Source: Variovorax paradoxus
GTDB taxonomy: Bacteria; Pseudomonadota; Gammaproteobacteria; Burkholderiales; Burkholderiaceae_C
Assembly (NCBI RefSeq): GCF_000834655.1
Contig: NZ_JXQQ01000010.1
Span: forward strand, 124,001 to 188,000
Length of the DNA stretch: 64,000 nucleotides
Reading direction: 5' to 3'
Shown: positions 16,800-25,128 of the stretch, piece after piece
Layout: every line of letters begins with the position of its first letter
Numbering within the stretch: position 1 is the first letter of the stretch
Program-made: the position numbers and the translations under genes
The notes under the pieces: model-generated
Databases searched by the model: none
Told to the model about the DNA's origin: nothing
What the model saw: the letters and a program-made list of their open reading frames with translations, nothing else

Positions 16800-17447
16800 A
16801 TGATCCAGCCCATGAAGATCGACTTCATTTCCGATGTCTCCTGTCCTTGGTGCGCTATCGGCCTGCACAGCCTGGAGGCGGCCCTGGAACGGACGCGCGA
16901 CGTCGTGGACGCCACGATCGAGTTCCAGCCCTACGAACTGAACCCGACGATGCCGCCGCAGGGCCAGAACATCGTGGAGCACGTCGCGCAGAAGTACGGC
17001 TCGACCCGCGAGCAGTCGGAAGCGAACCGCGACATTCTTCGGGCGCGCGCGGCCGACGTCGGCTTTGCCATGCCGGTGCCGGCGCACAGCCGCATCTACA
17101 ACACCCGCGATGCACACCGGCTGCTGCACTGGGCCGCCGGCGAGGGATTTCAGGCGGAGCTCAAGCACCGCCTGTTCGACGCCAACTTCACCGAGAACCT
17201 CAACGTGTCGGACCCCACGGTGCTGGCCGACGCGGCGGAGAAGGCCGGCCTGAATCGCGCGGGCGCCGAAGCGGTGCTGGCCTCCGATCGCTTTTCCCGG
17301 GAAATACAGGATGCCGAGCGCATGTGGCGCTCGCGCGGGATTCACTCGGTTCCGGCGATCCTGATCAACGGCAGGCATCTGATCTCGGGCGGCCAGCCCC
17401 CCGAGATCTTCGAGCAGGCCATCCGGGAGATCGCCGCACAGGCCTGA
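16800..17447 (+). CDS. DsbA-family oxidoreductase, FrnE-like
   Basis: A 215-residue cytoplasmic thioredoxin-fold protein without a signal peptide. The active site is SCPWC (Cys15, Cys18) after the first strand KIDFISDVS; HSRIYNTRDAHRLLHWA is the helical insertion typical of FrnE/HCCA-isomerase-like proteins; SVPAILING holds the cis-Pro. FrnE proteins act in disulfide chemistry and oxidative-stress tolerance, sometimes glutathione-linked isomerisation. Start ATG at 16800; MKID five codons later is the alternative. Site D supplies its promoter, placing it in the regulon opposite the catalase-like operon. Confidence 0.9.
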   Translation: MIQPMKIDFISDVSCPWCAIGLHSLEAALERTRDVVDATIEFQPYELNPTMPPQGQNIVEHVAQKYGSTREQSEANRDILRARAADVGFAMPVPAHSRIYNTRDAHRLLHWAAGEGFQAELKHRLFDANFTENLNVSDPTVLADAAEKAGLNRAGAEAVLASDRFSREIQDAERMWRSRGIHSVPAILINGRHLISGGQPPEIFEQAIREIAAQA

Positions 17448-17462
17448 GCCCGCCCGCGGGCT

Positions 17463-18164
17463 TCATCCAAGGACCGCGTCGGCGGTCCGTGCGCCGCCGT
17501 CGCGGCGTCCGGCATCCGGTGCATGCTGCCGCATCGCGCGGCCGCCGAGCAAGCCCCTTCGATCGGCCAGGCTGATCGCCTCGGTGCGGCTCGCAGCGGC
17601 CAGTTTGCGAAGAATGGCCTGCACATGCGACTTGACGGTGCTGCTCGAAATATCGAGCTCCCGCGCAATGGTCTTGTTGCACTGCCCCAACGCCAGCAGC
17701 CGAAGCACGTCGGTCTCGCGGGTGGTCAGCGGCTGGCGCGTCAGGCTGTCGGCCACGCACTGCGCGACCGCCTGCGCCATGTAGCGCCCACCCTGCGCCA
17801 GGGTTCGCACGCAATGCACCAGCTCTTCCAGGGCGCAGCCGTGCAGCAGGTAGCCTTCCACCTCCTGTTCGAGTGCCAGCCGGATGTCGTGCTCGCGATC
17901 CAGGTCGGTCACGATCAGCAGCTTCGCCTGCCGGAAGACCCACGCGCCGTCCGCCTGTGTCATGGCGGCACGCAACGCCAGGGCGTTGCGGTGGTCGGTC
18001 ACCAGCACGTCCGCGGCATAGATCAGGTCGTGGCCATGCTCCACGCGGTCGCAGGTCGCCTTGATGCCGGGGTGTCCCTCCAGCGCCGTGGCCAGGCCGG
18101 CGGCAATCAGCGGCTCGGGGTGCATCACGACGACGGCGATGGCGCCCGGTTCGAAAGCATTCAT
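17463..18164 (-). CDS. LuxR/NarL-family response regulator with degenerate receiver
   Basis: A 233-residue regulator. The C-terminal LuxR-type HTH is clear (LTTRETDVLRLLALGQCNKT, then ELDISSSTVKSHVQAILRKL, about 146-190). The N-terminal domain is receiver-like with Asp57 in VLVTDHRN, but the acidic pair is replaced (VMHPEP at 13-18) and the conserved Lys is His108 (YLLHGC). Phosphorylation-independent control is therefore likely. An extra tail of about 25 residues follows the HTH. No histidine kinase is adjacent. It is divergent from the NTF2-like gene across a repeat-rich interval. Confidence 0.85.
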   Translation of the reverse strand: MNAFEPGAIAVVVMHPEPLIAAGLATALEGHPGIKATCDRVEHGHDLIYAADVLVTDHRNALALRAAMTQADGAWVFRQAKLLIVTDLDREHDIRLALEQEVEGYLLHGCALEELVHCVRTLAQGGRYMAQAVAQCVADSLTRQPLTTRETDVLRLLALGQCNKTIARELDISSSTVKSHVQAILRKLAAASRTEAISLADRRGLLGGRAMRQHAPDAGRRDGGARTADAVLG

Positions 18165-18303
18165 GGCATGTACTCCTCGGTTTCTTTTTCGGTCGATGCG
18201 GTGCGGGGGCCTCGGCTCCCGCTCCCGATGCAGCTATGTTGCGAGCATCGCTGCGCCGAAGCGAGTTATCGGTTGCAAGGCGTTGATAGCGCGGCGGCCA
18301 CAC

Positions 18304-18378
18304 CGCTGCAAACACGGTTGCAGCGCTCGCTCGCGCAGCCGGGCCTTGTGTGCCGCCGGCTAACAACGCCTAACAACG
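18304..18378. promoter_or_regulatory. Operator-like repeats between divergent regulator and NTF2-like genes
   Basis: A perfect 8-bp inverted repeat CGCTGCAA (18304-18311), 6 bases, TTGCAGCG (18318-18325), followed by a direct repeat TAACAACG at 18361-18368 and 18371-18378 (period 10 bp, one helical turn). LuxR-type regulators bind such short symmetric sites, so autoregulation by the protein encoded at 17463-18164 is plausible, but this is inference. Confidence 0.5.
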
Positions 18379-18418
18379 ATTGCTATCCGGAGGGCGTGGC
18401 AAGGCCGATGATTCCGGC

Positions 18419-18883
18419 ATGTCACCTGCCGTCCATCCAACAGCGCCCGTCGCACGGGCCGTACTTTCAGAGCGCGAAGTTCCGCCGCCCGTGACGGCGT
18501 TCGTTCGCGCCGTCAATGCCATGGACCACGCAGCCCTGGTCGGCCTGTTCGCGCCGGAGGCGCTGGTGAACGACCAACTGCGCGACTTCTGGGGACTGGC
18601 GGTCATCTCCGCCTGGCTCGCCACGGAGGTGGTGGGCGCCGGGCTTCAGCTGACGGTGCGGGTGGCGGTGCGGCACTTCGAGGACATCGTCCTGACGGCA
18701 GAGGTCGCGGGCGACTTCGACAAGACCGGGCTCCCGACGCCCTTGCTGCTGGACTTTCACTTCTCCATCGACGCCGGGCTGATCTGCCGGCTGATCATCC
18801 TGAGCAAGCTGCACGCCGATGCGGCGCCGGAAATCCGGGTGTCGCCGCCGGGCGCAAAGCCGGGTTCGGGGCCCGCGCCATAG
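18419..18883 (+). CDS. NTF2/SnoaL-like small protein
   Basis: A 154-residue protein. After an N-terminal Pro/Ala-rich stretch, PVTAFVRAVNAMDHAALVGLFAPEALVNDQLRDFWG is the usual first helix and turn of the SnoaL-like/NTF2 fold, and the strand-rich remainder with LLLDFHFSIDAGLICRLIIL completes it. Such cone-shaped folds bind or isomerise small hydrophobic molecules; the substrate here is unknown. ATG at 18419 is favoured over the upstream in-frame codon at 18380. The same fold is found as the C-terminal domain of the ECF41 sigma factor. It may be regulated by the repeats upstream. Confidence 0.75.
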   Translation: MSPAVHPTAPVARAVLSEREVPPPVTAFVRAVNAMDHAALVGLFAPEALVNDQLRDFWGLAVISAWLATEVVGAGLQLTVRVAVRHFEDIVLTAEVAGDFDKTGLPTPLLLDFHFSIDAGLICRLIILSKLHADAAPEIRVSPPGAKPGSGPAP

Positions 18884-18966
18884 GGCGACCACAAGAACTT
18901 GTCCCACGCGGGATTTGGGTGCGCCAGTAGTATCGGCCGGGTGTCGCATCCCACCATCAAGACCCT

Positions 18967-21786
18967 GTGAACGCAGACCGTCCCGCCTCGGCGCGCGTGA
19001 TCGCACCCGCGACGCAGCGCCTTTCGTTCGGCCCCTTCCAACTCTTTCCCGCCGAGCGCCGCCTGGAGCGGGACGGCGCGCCGGTGCGGCTCGGCGGCCG
19101 CGCGCTCGACCTGCTGGTCGCCCTGGCCGAGGCCGCGGGCGAAGTAGTCAGCAAGAAGACGCTGCTGGCCCGGGTCTGGCCCGACACCATCGTCGAAGAG
19201 GGCAGTCTGCGCTTTCATCTCGTCGCACTGCGCAAGGCCCTGACGGACGGCGGCTCCGGCAGCACGTACATCACCAACATCGCGGGCCGCGGCTACTCGT
19301 TCGTGTTCCCGGTGATCCGCAGCGACGGCGCGCCGCCGGCTGCAGGCAACAGCACCGCCGCGCCGCCGACGACGCCGTCGGCGCCGTCGGTGACTTCCTC
19401 GCGCACCTTGCCGGCCAGCGCCGCCTCGGTGGTCGGGCGCGGCGATGCCATCTCGGTAGTCGTGGCGCAGTTGCGTCAGCGCCGTTTTGTCACCATCGTA
19501 GGCCCCGGCGGCATCGGCAAGACGACAGTGGCCATCGCGGCGGCCCACGCGCTGGTCGCCTCCTTCGGCGGGGACGTCGTGTTCGCCGACCTGTCCCTGA
19601 TCGACGACCCGGCGCTGGTGGCACCGACCCTCGCGGCCGCGATGGGGTTGACGCTGCGTCCCGACGACAGCACCGCGGGCCTTGCCGAACATCTTGCGCA
19701 CCGCCGGACACTGCTGGTGCTCGATTGCTGCGAGCACGTGATCGACAGCGTGGCCGCGCTCACCGAGCGGCTGGTGCGCGATGCGCCGCAAGTGCATGTG
19801 CTCGTCACCAGCCGCGAGGCCTTGAGGGTGGACGGCGAATACGTCCATCGACTGGCACCGCTGGACTACCCGTCGGCCACCGGCGAGTTGAGCGCGCAGC
19901 AGGCGCTCTCCTTCTCGGCCGTGCGGCTGTTCGTGGACCGCGCCGCCTCGAGCGGATCGGATTTCGTGCTCAGCGATGCCGATGCCCCCCTGGTGGCCAA
20001 GCTGTGCCGCGAGCTCGACGGCATTGCGCTGGCGATCGAGTTGGCCGCGGGCCGGCTCGAAGCCTACGGGCTGCGCGGCATCGTCGATCTGCTGGACCGC
20101 CGCATCAAGCTGATGTGGCACGGCCGTCGCACCGCGGTTCCTCGGCAGCAGACGCTGGGCGCCACGCTCGACTGGAGCCACAACCTGCTCACGGAGGTCG
20201 AGCGCACCGCGCTGCGGCGCGTGTCGGTGTTCGTCGGCGGCTTCTCGCTCGAAGCGGCGGCGTTCGTGGTCGCGGGCCAGGACATCCCGATCGCCGACGC
20301 CGCCGAGGCGATCGGCAACCTGGTTGGCAAGTCGCTGCTGAACGTGGACGCGGGCGGCGCGACGCTGCGCTACATGCTGCTGGACACCACGCGCGCCTAC
20401 GCATCCGGAAAACTGCTCGACAGCGGCGAGACCGAGGAGGCTGCACTGCGGCACGCCCGCTATTTCGCGAGCTGGCTCCAGGGGCGCACGGCTGCGAGCG
20501 GCACCGACCGCGACGCCGAGACGGCGGAAGTCGGCAACCTGCGCGTGGCGCTCGCCACCTGCTTCACCGACGGCCGCAACCCGGCGCTGGGTTGCGAGCT
20601 TGCCGCCGGGTCGGCGCGCATCTTCCTTGCACGCTCGCTGCTGGTGGAGTGCACGACCTGGGTCTCGCTGGCCCTGCGGCACCTTCCCGCCGATGCACGG
20701 GGAACGCTGCACGAACTCGACCTGGAGACCGTACTCGGCCAGGCCCTGACCTTCACGGGCGGCGACAGGCTCGAGGTCGAGCGCGCCTTCGCGCGCGCGC
20801 TGGAGATTGCGTCGGCCCTGCAGGACAACGCCAGCCGGTTCCGCATCCTGAACAGCTTGGCGATGGCGCGGCACCGCGCTGGCGATTTTCGGGGCGCGCT
20901 GGAAACGGCGCGCCAGGCGGAAACCACCGCTGCAGCCGCGCACGACGCGGACAACGTGGCCATCGCCGACTCCATGCTGGGCGTTGCGCTGCACATGGTC
21001 GGGCAGGTCGCCGAGGCAGACCGGCGCTGGCAGCGGGTGATCGTGTACGGCGCAAGCGCCGACCGGCTCGCGACCACCGCTCGCTTCGGCTTCGACCACC
21101 ATGTTCGCGCGCTCTGCGGACGCGCGCGCAGCCTGTGGCTGCAGGGCGAGCACCCACAGGCGACGGCCTGTGCCTTGCGGGCGATCGACGAAGCCGAGCG
21201 GCTGGGCCATCCCGCCACGCTGTGCATCGCACTGATCTGGGCCGGCGCGGTGTTCGTGTGGCAAGGCGACCTGCCGCGCATCGCCGAGGTCATCGAGAAG
21301 CTGTCGATGCAGGCGCAGCTGCATTCGCTCGGCCCGTACCTGGCGGTGGCGCAGGGCCTGAAGGGCCAGCTGCTCATTCAGCAAGGCCACCCCGATGCGG
21401 CCGTTGCGCTGCTGGGCGAATGCCTGCGCGCGCTCAGATCCAACCACTACGAAATGCTGTCGACCACCTTCGTGATCACCTTGGCGCAGGCGCTGTCGGA
21501 CGCGGGCCAGCAAGACGACGCCGTGGCGGCCATCACCGAGGCGATGCGCCGCATCGACAGCGGCGGTGACCTCTTCCACCTGCCGGAGGCATTGCGAATG
21601 AACGGCAGCATCCTGGCCAGGCGGGGCGAGCCGGACCAGGCCGCCGCTCTCCTCGCGCAGGCGGCGGAGCTGGCCGCGTCGCAGGGCGCAAGGCCATGGG
21701 AGCTTCGCGCGCTGGCCGCGCTGGCGGAGGTTCGCGACCAGCAAGGCAGCGTCGCCGACGCCGGCTCGATCGGGCTTGCCGGCTGA
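18967..21786 (+). CDS. Large transcriptional regulator: OmpR-type winged helix plus AAA/NB-ARC-like ATPase
   Basis: A 939-residue protein starting at GTG. Residues about 18-115 are an OmpR/CadC-type winged helix (FGPFQLFPAERRLERDGAPV ... YITNIAGRGYSF). A Pro/Ala/Ser linker leads to a signal-transduction ATPase: Walker A GPGGIGKTT (179-187), Walker B LLVLDCCEH, sensor VLVTSRE and the GLPLAIELAA-like ELDGIALAIELAA. The C-terminal 450 residues are helical repeats resembling TPRs. This is the architecture of one-component STAND regulators that oligomerise on ligand binding. Its target is probably nearby, possibly the NTF2-like gene or the stress island, but nothing proves it. Confidence 0.88.
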   Translation: MNADRPASARVIAPATQRLSFGPFQLFPAERRLERDGAPVRLGGRALDLLVALAEAAGEVVSKKTLLARVWPDTIVEEGSLRFHLVALRKALTDGGSGSTYITNIAGRGYSFVFPVIRSDGAPPAAGNSTAAPPTTPSAPSVTSSRTLPASAASVVGRGDAISVVVAQLRQRRFVTIVGPGGIGKTTVAIAAAHALVASFGGDVVFADLSLIDDPALVAPTLAAAMGLTLRPDDSTAGLAEHLAHRRTLLVLDCCEHVIDSVAALTERLVRDAPQVHVLVTSREALRVDGEYVHRLAPLDYPSATGELSAQQALSFSAVRLFVDRAASSGSDFVLSDADAPLVAKLCRELDGIALAIELAAGRLEAYGLRGIVDLLDRRIKLMWHGRRTAVPRQQTLGATLDWSHNLLTEVERTALRRVSVFVGGFSLEAAAFVVAGQDIPIADAAEAIGNLVGKSLLNVDAGGATLRYMLLDTTRAYASGKLLDSGETEEAALRHARYFASWLQGRTAASGTDRDAETAEVGNLRVALATCFTDGRNPALGCELAAGSARIFLARSLLVECTTWVSLALRHLPADARGTLHELDLETVLGQALTFTGGDRLEVERAFARALEIASALQDNASRFRILNSLAMARHRAGDFRGALETARQAETTAAAAHDADNVAIADSMLGVALHMVGQVAEADRRWQRVIVYGASADRLATTARFGFDHHVRALCGRARSLWLQGEHPQATACALRAIDEAERLGHPATLCIALIWAGAVFVWQGDLPRIAEVIEKLSMQAQLHSLGPYLAVAQGLKGQLLIQQGHPDAAVALLGECLRALRSNHYEMLSTTFVITLAQALSDAGQQDDAVAAITEAMRRIDSGGDLFHLPEALRMNGSILARRGEPDQAAALLAQAAELAASQGARPWELRALAALAEVRDQQGSVADAGSIGLAG

Positions 21787-21802
21787 ACCTGGCGGCCCGG
21801 CC

Positions 21803-22783
21803 TCAGAACTCGCCGGCGCAGCGCAGGTCGAGCGTGCGCGTGTGCAGCGTCATGTAGTCGACGAAGGCGCGAATGCGCTGCGGCAGATGCTGGCGGCTCT
21901 GGTAGCAGAGATAGTGGCCGCTGTCGTCGGGCGCATGCTGCGCGAGACATGAGACCAGCGTGCCGGCACGCAGTGAATCGCACACCTGGTAGGCCGCCAT
22001 CTGCGCGATGCCCTGCCCGTCGAGCACGGCCTGCAGGACCAGTTCGGCATCGTTGAAGCTGTGCAAGGCACGCGGCAGCAGCTTCTGCGACTGGCCAGCC
22101 ACCTTGAACTCCCATTCGAATACCCGCCCCGAAGCCAGCCGGAAGTTGATGCAGCGGTGCGCCGCGATGTCATCGACGCTGGCCGGCAAGCCGTGCGCCC
22201 GTGCGTAGCCGGGCGAGGCGCACAGCAGCATCTGCATCGGAATGAGTTGCCTGGCGATGACCTGGCTGTCTTCCAGCCGGCCGCTGCGAAACCAGAGGTC
22301 GACGCCGTCGGCCGCGAAGTCGCCTAGGCTGTCGTCGAGCAGCAGGTCGAGCGTGACCTCCGGGCAGGCCTCGCGAAAACCTTTCAGCAAGGGCGCCACC
22401 ACCTTGCGGCCGAAGCCGACGCTCGAGCTGATGCGCAGATGCCCGCGCGGCGGGCCTTCGCGCAGTTCGCGCATCTCGCTGAGCGCCTGGACCAGGTGCT
22501 CGACGCCGGGGCGGCAGTTCGCATAGAAGAGCTCGCCCTCGCGCGTCAGCGTGGTGGAACGCGTGGTGCGGTGGAAAAGCCGCGTGCCGAGGTTCGCCTC
22601 CAGCTTCTGCACGCTGCGGCTGACCGCGGAGCGGCCGATGCCCAGGCGGTCGCTTGCCCGCGCGAAGCTGCCTTCGGCCGCCACCATGATGAAGGTGACG
22701 ACCCCCGCATAGCTGGTGGCGAAGCTCGATGCCAGCGTGTCGCCGCCGATCTGGCGAGAAGGTCCGGGGGATACGGAAAACAT
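21803..22783 (-). CDS. LysR-family transcriptional regulator 1
   Basis: A 326-residue LysR regulator. The winged HTH spans about residues 23-80 (FATSYAGVVTFIMVAAEGSF, DRLGIGRSAVSRSVQKLEA), followed by the effector domain with GFGRKVVAPLLKGF, FRSGRLEDSQVIARQL and FEWEFKVAGQSQK. It is strikingly similar to those at 23745 and 31191 throughout, including the C-terminal GHYLCYQSRQHLP. It is divergent from the peroxiredoxin-like gene, and the LysR box at 22905 lies between them, the classic layout for control of the divergent gene and autoregulation. ATG at 22783 is the family start. Confidence 0.93.
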   Translation of the reverse strand: MFSVSPGPSRQIGGDTLASSFATSYAGVVTFIMVAAEGSFARASDRLGIGRSAVSRSVQKLEANLGTRLFHRTTRSTTLTREGELFYANCRPGVEHLVQALSEMRELREGPPRGHLRISSSVGFGRKVVAPLLKGFREACPEVTLDLLLDDSLGDFAADGVDLWFRSGRLEDSQVIARQLIPMQMLLCASPGYARAHGLPASVDDIAAHRCINFRLASGRVFEWEFKVAGQSQKLLPRALHSFNDAELVLQAVLDGQGIAQMAAYQVCDSLRAGTLVSCLAQHAPDDSGHYLCYQSRQHLPQRIRAFVDYMTLHTRTLDLRCAGEF

Positions 22784-22904
22784 GGGTGGCTCCTGCGGTT
22801 CGAGACCAGCGCGCCCTCGCGCTGCGTCATGCCATGCAGTGTGTCGGCGGCGCCCGGCGCTTGAAATCCGCCACATGGCGGAGACGCCGCACGCGGCGCG
22901 GTGT

Positions 22905-22977
22905 CGATTGGTGCGCGCAGCGCAACACGGTGGACACGCCGCCCGGCCTACCGCGGCGATGCGGTGCTGCCTACGCT
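22905..22977 (+). promoter_or_regulatory. LysR-type regulon promoter (site B)
   Basis: CGATTGGTGCGC, 5 bases, GCAACACGGTG, 13 bases, GCCTACCG, 12 bases, GCTGCC and -10 TACGCT (22972-22977). Together with site A this is the best match. It serves the peroxiredoxin-like gene at 23043 and lies between it and the divergent LysR gene. Confidence 0.82.
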
Positions 22978-23042
22978 CGACTGCGCCGCATCGGGCATCC
23001 CCGTCACCGTCCCCATTTGCCCCCTTTCCCCCCGGAGTCCCC

Positions 23043-23678
23043 ATGAGCCCACCCCTTCCGACCTTCGAGCGCAACGACATCGCCGATGCCGTGTTCGACG
23101 CCACGGGCGTCGCCGCCCGTGCCAAGCGCGCCGGCGATCTTGCGCCCGACGTGACGCTGCCGGATGCGCGCGGACAGCGCGTGCGACTTTCCGACGTATG
23201 GCGCAAGGGCCCGCTCGTCCTGGTGTTCTACCGCGGCGGCTGGTGCGGCTATTGCAATCTCCAGCTGCGCGCCTGGCACCAGCAGTCGGGGGCGCTGGCG
23301 CGCCTGGGTGCCACCCTGCTGGCCATCTCGCCGCAGACGCCGGACCACTCGCTGGACACGGCCGAGCGCAACCAGCTCGCATTCAACGTGCTCAGCGATT
23401 CCGACCTCGAAGCCGCCAACGGCTTCGACCTCGCGTTCACGCTGCCGCCCGAGCTCGTGAGCTTCTACGGATCGGTCGGCACCGACATTCCGGTGCTCAA
23501 CGGCAACGGCCTGTGGGTGCTGCCGGTTCCCGCGACCTACGTGATCGACAAGGAAGGCCGCATCCGCTTCGCCCACATCGAGGAGGACATCCGGCAGCGC
23601 GCCGAGCCGGGCGACGTGATCGGCGTCATCGCGGACCTGTTCGAGGACCCCGGGCGCACAGCGAGCACCGGCCCCTGA
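23043..23678 (+). CDS. Peroxiredoxin-like (AhpC/TSA-related) protein
   Basis: A 211-residue thioredoxin-fold protein. VFYRGGWCGYCNLQLRAW gives Cys68 and Cys71 in a CxxC where classical peroxiredoxins have a single peroxidatic Cys in PxxxT/SxxC, so it belongs to the peroxiredoxin-like group that is common in proteobacteria. LLAISPQTPDHSLDTAER and VPATYVIDKEGRIRFAHIEED complete the fold. It is expected to reduce peroxides or protein disulfides in the cytoplasm. Site B provides its promoter; the divergent LysR gene is the likely regulator. ATG at 23043 follows a GGAG ribosome site. Confidence 0.88.
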   Translation: MSPPLPTFERNDIADAVFDATGVAARAKRAGDLAPDVTLPDARGQRVRLSDVWRKGPLVLVFYRGGWCGYCNLQLRAWHQQSGALARLGATLLAISPQTPDHSLDTAERNQLAFNVLSDSDLEAANGFDLAFTLPPELVSFYGSVGTDIPVLNGNGLWVLPVPATYVIDKEGRIRFAHIEEDIRQRAEPGDVIGVIADLFEDPGRTASTGP

Positions 23679-23744
23679 GGCGGGCGTCCAAACGGCGAAA
23701 ACCGGGGTCTGTCACAGAAGGGTGCAGTCAAACGTCTAAGGACC

Positions 23745-24911
23745 ATGGACACCAAAAACCAGAACTGCACGAACAGCGCGCCGATGGCCGTGCCCAGCGA
23801 AAGCGACTCGGCGAACGAGTCGAACGCGTCCTTCTGGGACGCCTTGAAAACCGAAAACCCCACGGACCGCGTGGTTCGCCCGGATGCGGTGCGCCGCGTG
23901 CGCGACCCCGCCAGCGGCACCACGGTGCCCGCCAAGACCGACGCGCTCGCGACAAGTTTCACGACCAGCTACGCGGGCGTAGTCGCCTTCATGGCCGTGG
24001 TGGCGGAAGGCAGCTTCGCCAAGGCCGCGGACCGCCTGGGCGTCGGCCGTTCGGCCATCAGCCGGAGCGTGCAGAAACTCGAGGAACAACTCGATGCGCG
24101 GCTGTTCAGCCGCACCACCCGAAGCACCACGTTGACCATCGAGGGCGAGCGCTTCCATGCGAACTGCCATCCGGGTGTGGAGCACATCGTCAATGCGCTG
24201 GAAGACATGCGCGAGATGCGCCAGGGACCACCCAGCGGGCAACTGAGGATCTGCTCGACCGTGGGCTTCGGCCGCAAGGTCGTGGCGCCGCTTCTGCAGG
24301 GCTTTCACGCGGCCTATCCGGCCATCGCGCTGGAACTGGTGTTGAACGACAACTTCGCCGATTTCACCTCGGACCGTGTCGACATCTCGTTTCGCAACGG
24401 GCGCATGGAGGACAGCCAGGTCGTCGCCAAGCAACTGATCCCGATGCAGATGCTGCTGTGCGCCTCGCCCGCCTACGCCCGGGTGCACAGCTTGCCGGCG
24501 AGCGTGGAGGACATCGCGAGCCACGCGTGCATCAATTTCCGGCTCGCGTCGGGGCGGGCCCGCGAATGGGAATTCAAGGTCGCCGGCACCGTCCAGAAGA
24601 TGGTGCCGCGCGCGACAAGCAGTTTCAATGACGAGGAGCTAGTGCTCGATGCCGTGCTGCAAGGCCAGGGGATCGCGCAGATGCCGGCCTACCAGGTGTG
24701 CGAACTGATGCGCCAGGAACGCCTGGTGGACTGCCTGCCGCAGCACGCGCCGGACGATCGCGGCCACTACATCTGCTACCTGAGCCGCCAGCACCTGCCA
24801 TCGCGCATTCGCGTGTTCGTCGACTACATGGCGGCGGCAACGCGCTCACTCGACCTCGACTGCACACCGCGTACGGCCCACCCTGTAAGCGTGCAGGCAC
24901 TGAGGGCCTGA
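23745..24911 (+). CDS. LysR-family transcriptional regulator 2, with N-terminal extension
   Basis: A 388-residue LysR regulator, about 65-70 residues longer at the N-terminus than its two paralogues. The HTH begins only at about residue 75 (SYAGVVAFMAVVAEGSFAKA, DRLGVGRSAISRSVQKLEEQ). The effector domain matches the paralogues block for block (STVGFGRKVVAPLLQGF, FRNGRMEDSQVVAKQLIPMQ). The extra N-terminus is polar, Ser/Asn/Asp-rich and probably disordered; a later start near an internal codon is possible. It lies just upstream of site C and the AhpD-like operon, in the same direction, so it is the likely regulator of that operon. Confidence 0.9.
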   Translation: MDTKNQNCTNSAPMAVPSESDSANESNASFWDALKTENPTDRVVRPDAVRRVRDPASGTTVPAKTDALATSFTTSYAGVVAFMAVVAEGSFAKAADRLGVGRSAISRSVQKLEEQLDARLFSRTTRSTTLTIEGERFHANCHPGVEHIVNALEDMREMRQGPPSGQLRICSTVGFGRKVVAPLLQGFHAAYPAIALELVLNDNFADFTSDRVDISFRNGRMEDSQVVAKQLIPMQMLLCASPAYARVHSLPASVEDIASHACINFRLASGRAREWEFKVAGTVQKMVPRATSSFNDEELVLDAVLQGQGIAQMPAYQVCELMRQERLVDCLPQHAPDDRGHYICYLSRQHLPSRIRVFVDYMAAATRSLDLDCTPRTAHPVSVQALRA

Positions 24912-24972
24912 CGCACCGGCGGGGCATACCGCCGGGAGCTGGCTTGCGGCGGCCCGGCTTGCAGGCGTCGCG

Positions 24973-25045
24973 CGATTGGTGCGCATCGGGCAACACGGTG
25001 AGGCCTCTTGCATGGCTACCGCTTGCGGGTCCCCAAACCTACGCT
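24973..25045 (+). promoter_or_regulatory. LysR-type regulon promoter (site C)
   Basis: CGATTGGTGCGC, 5 bases, GCAACACGGTG, 13 bases, GGCTACCG, 12 bases, CAAACC and -10 TACGCT (25040-25045). It precedes the AhpD-like, NmrA-like, YceI, amidase and Ohr genes. Predicted start is near 25052, leaving a leader of about 77 bases to the ATG at 25129. Confidence 0.82.
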
Positions 25046-25128
25046 TGCGCCTGTTTCCGCGGTTCCCGCAAACGGGTAGCCCAGCCGCTATGAGCCGCAA
25101 GGCACTCGCCACATCCAAGGAGTCGTTC

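Noticed and set aside
17448..17466. AGCCCGC-CC-GCGGGCT between convergent DsbA and NarL genes as a terminator
   Set aside because: Loop of two bases and no T-run; at most a weak pause hairpin.
18757..21744. A 995-codon open frame opposite the STAND regulator
   Set aside because: No recognisable domain, and the opposite strand carries a winged helix and Walker motifs in the correct order.
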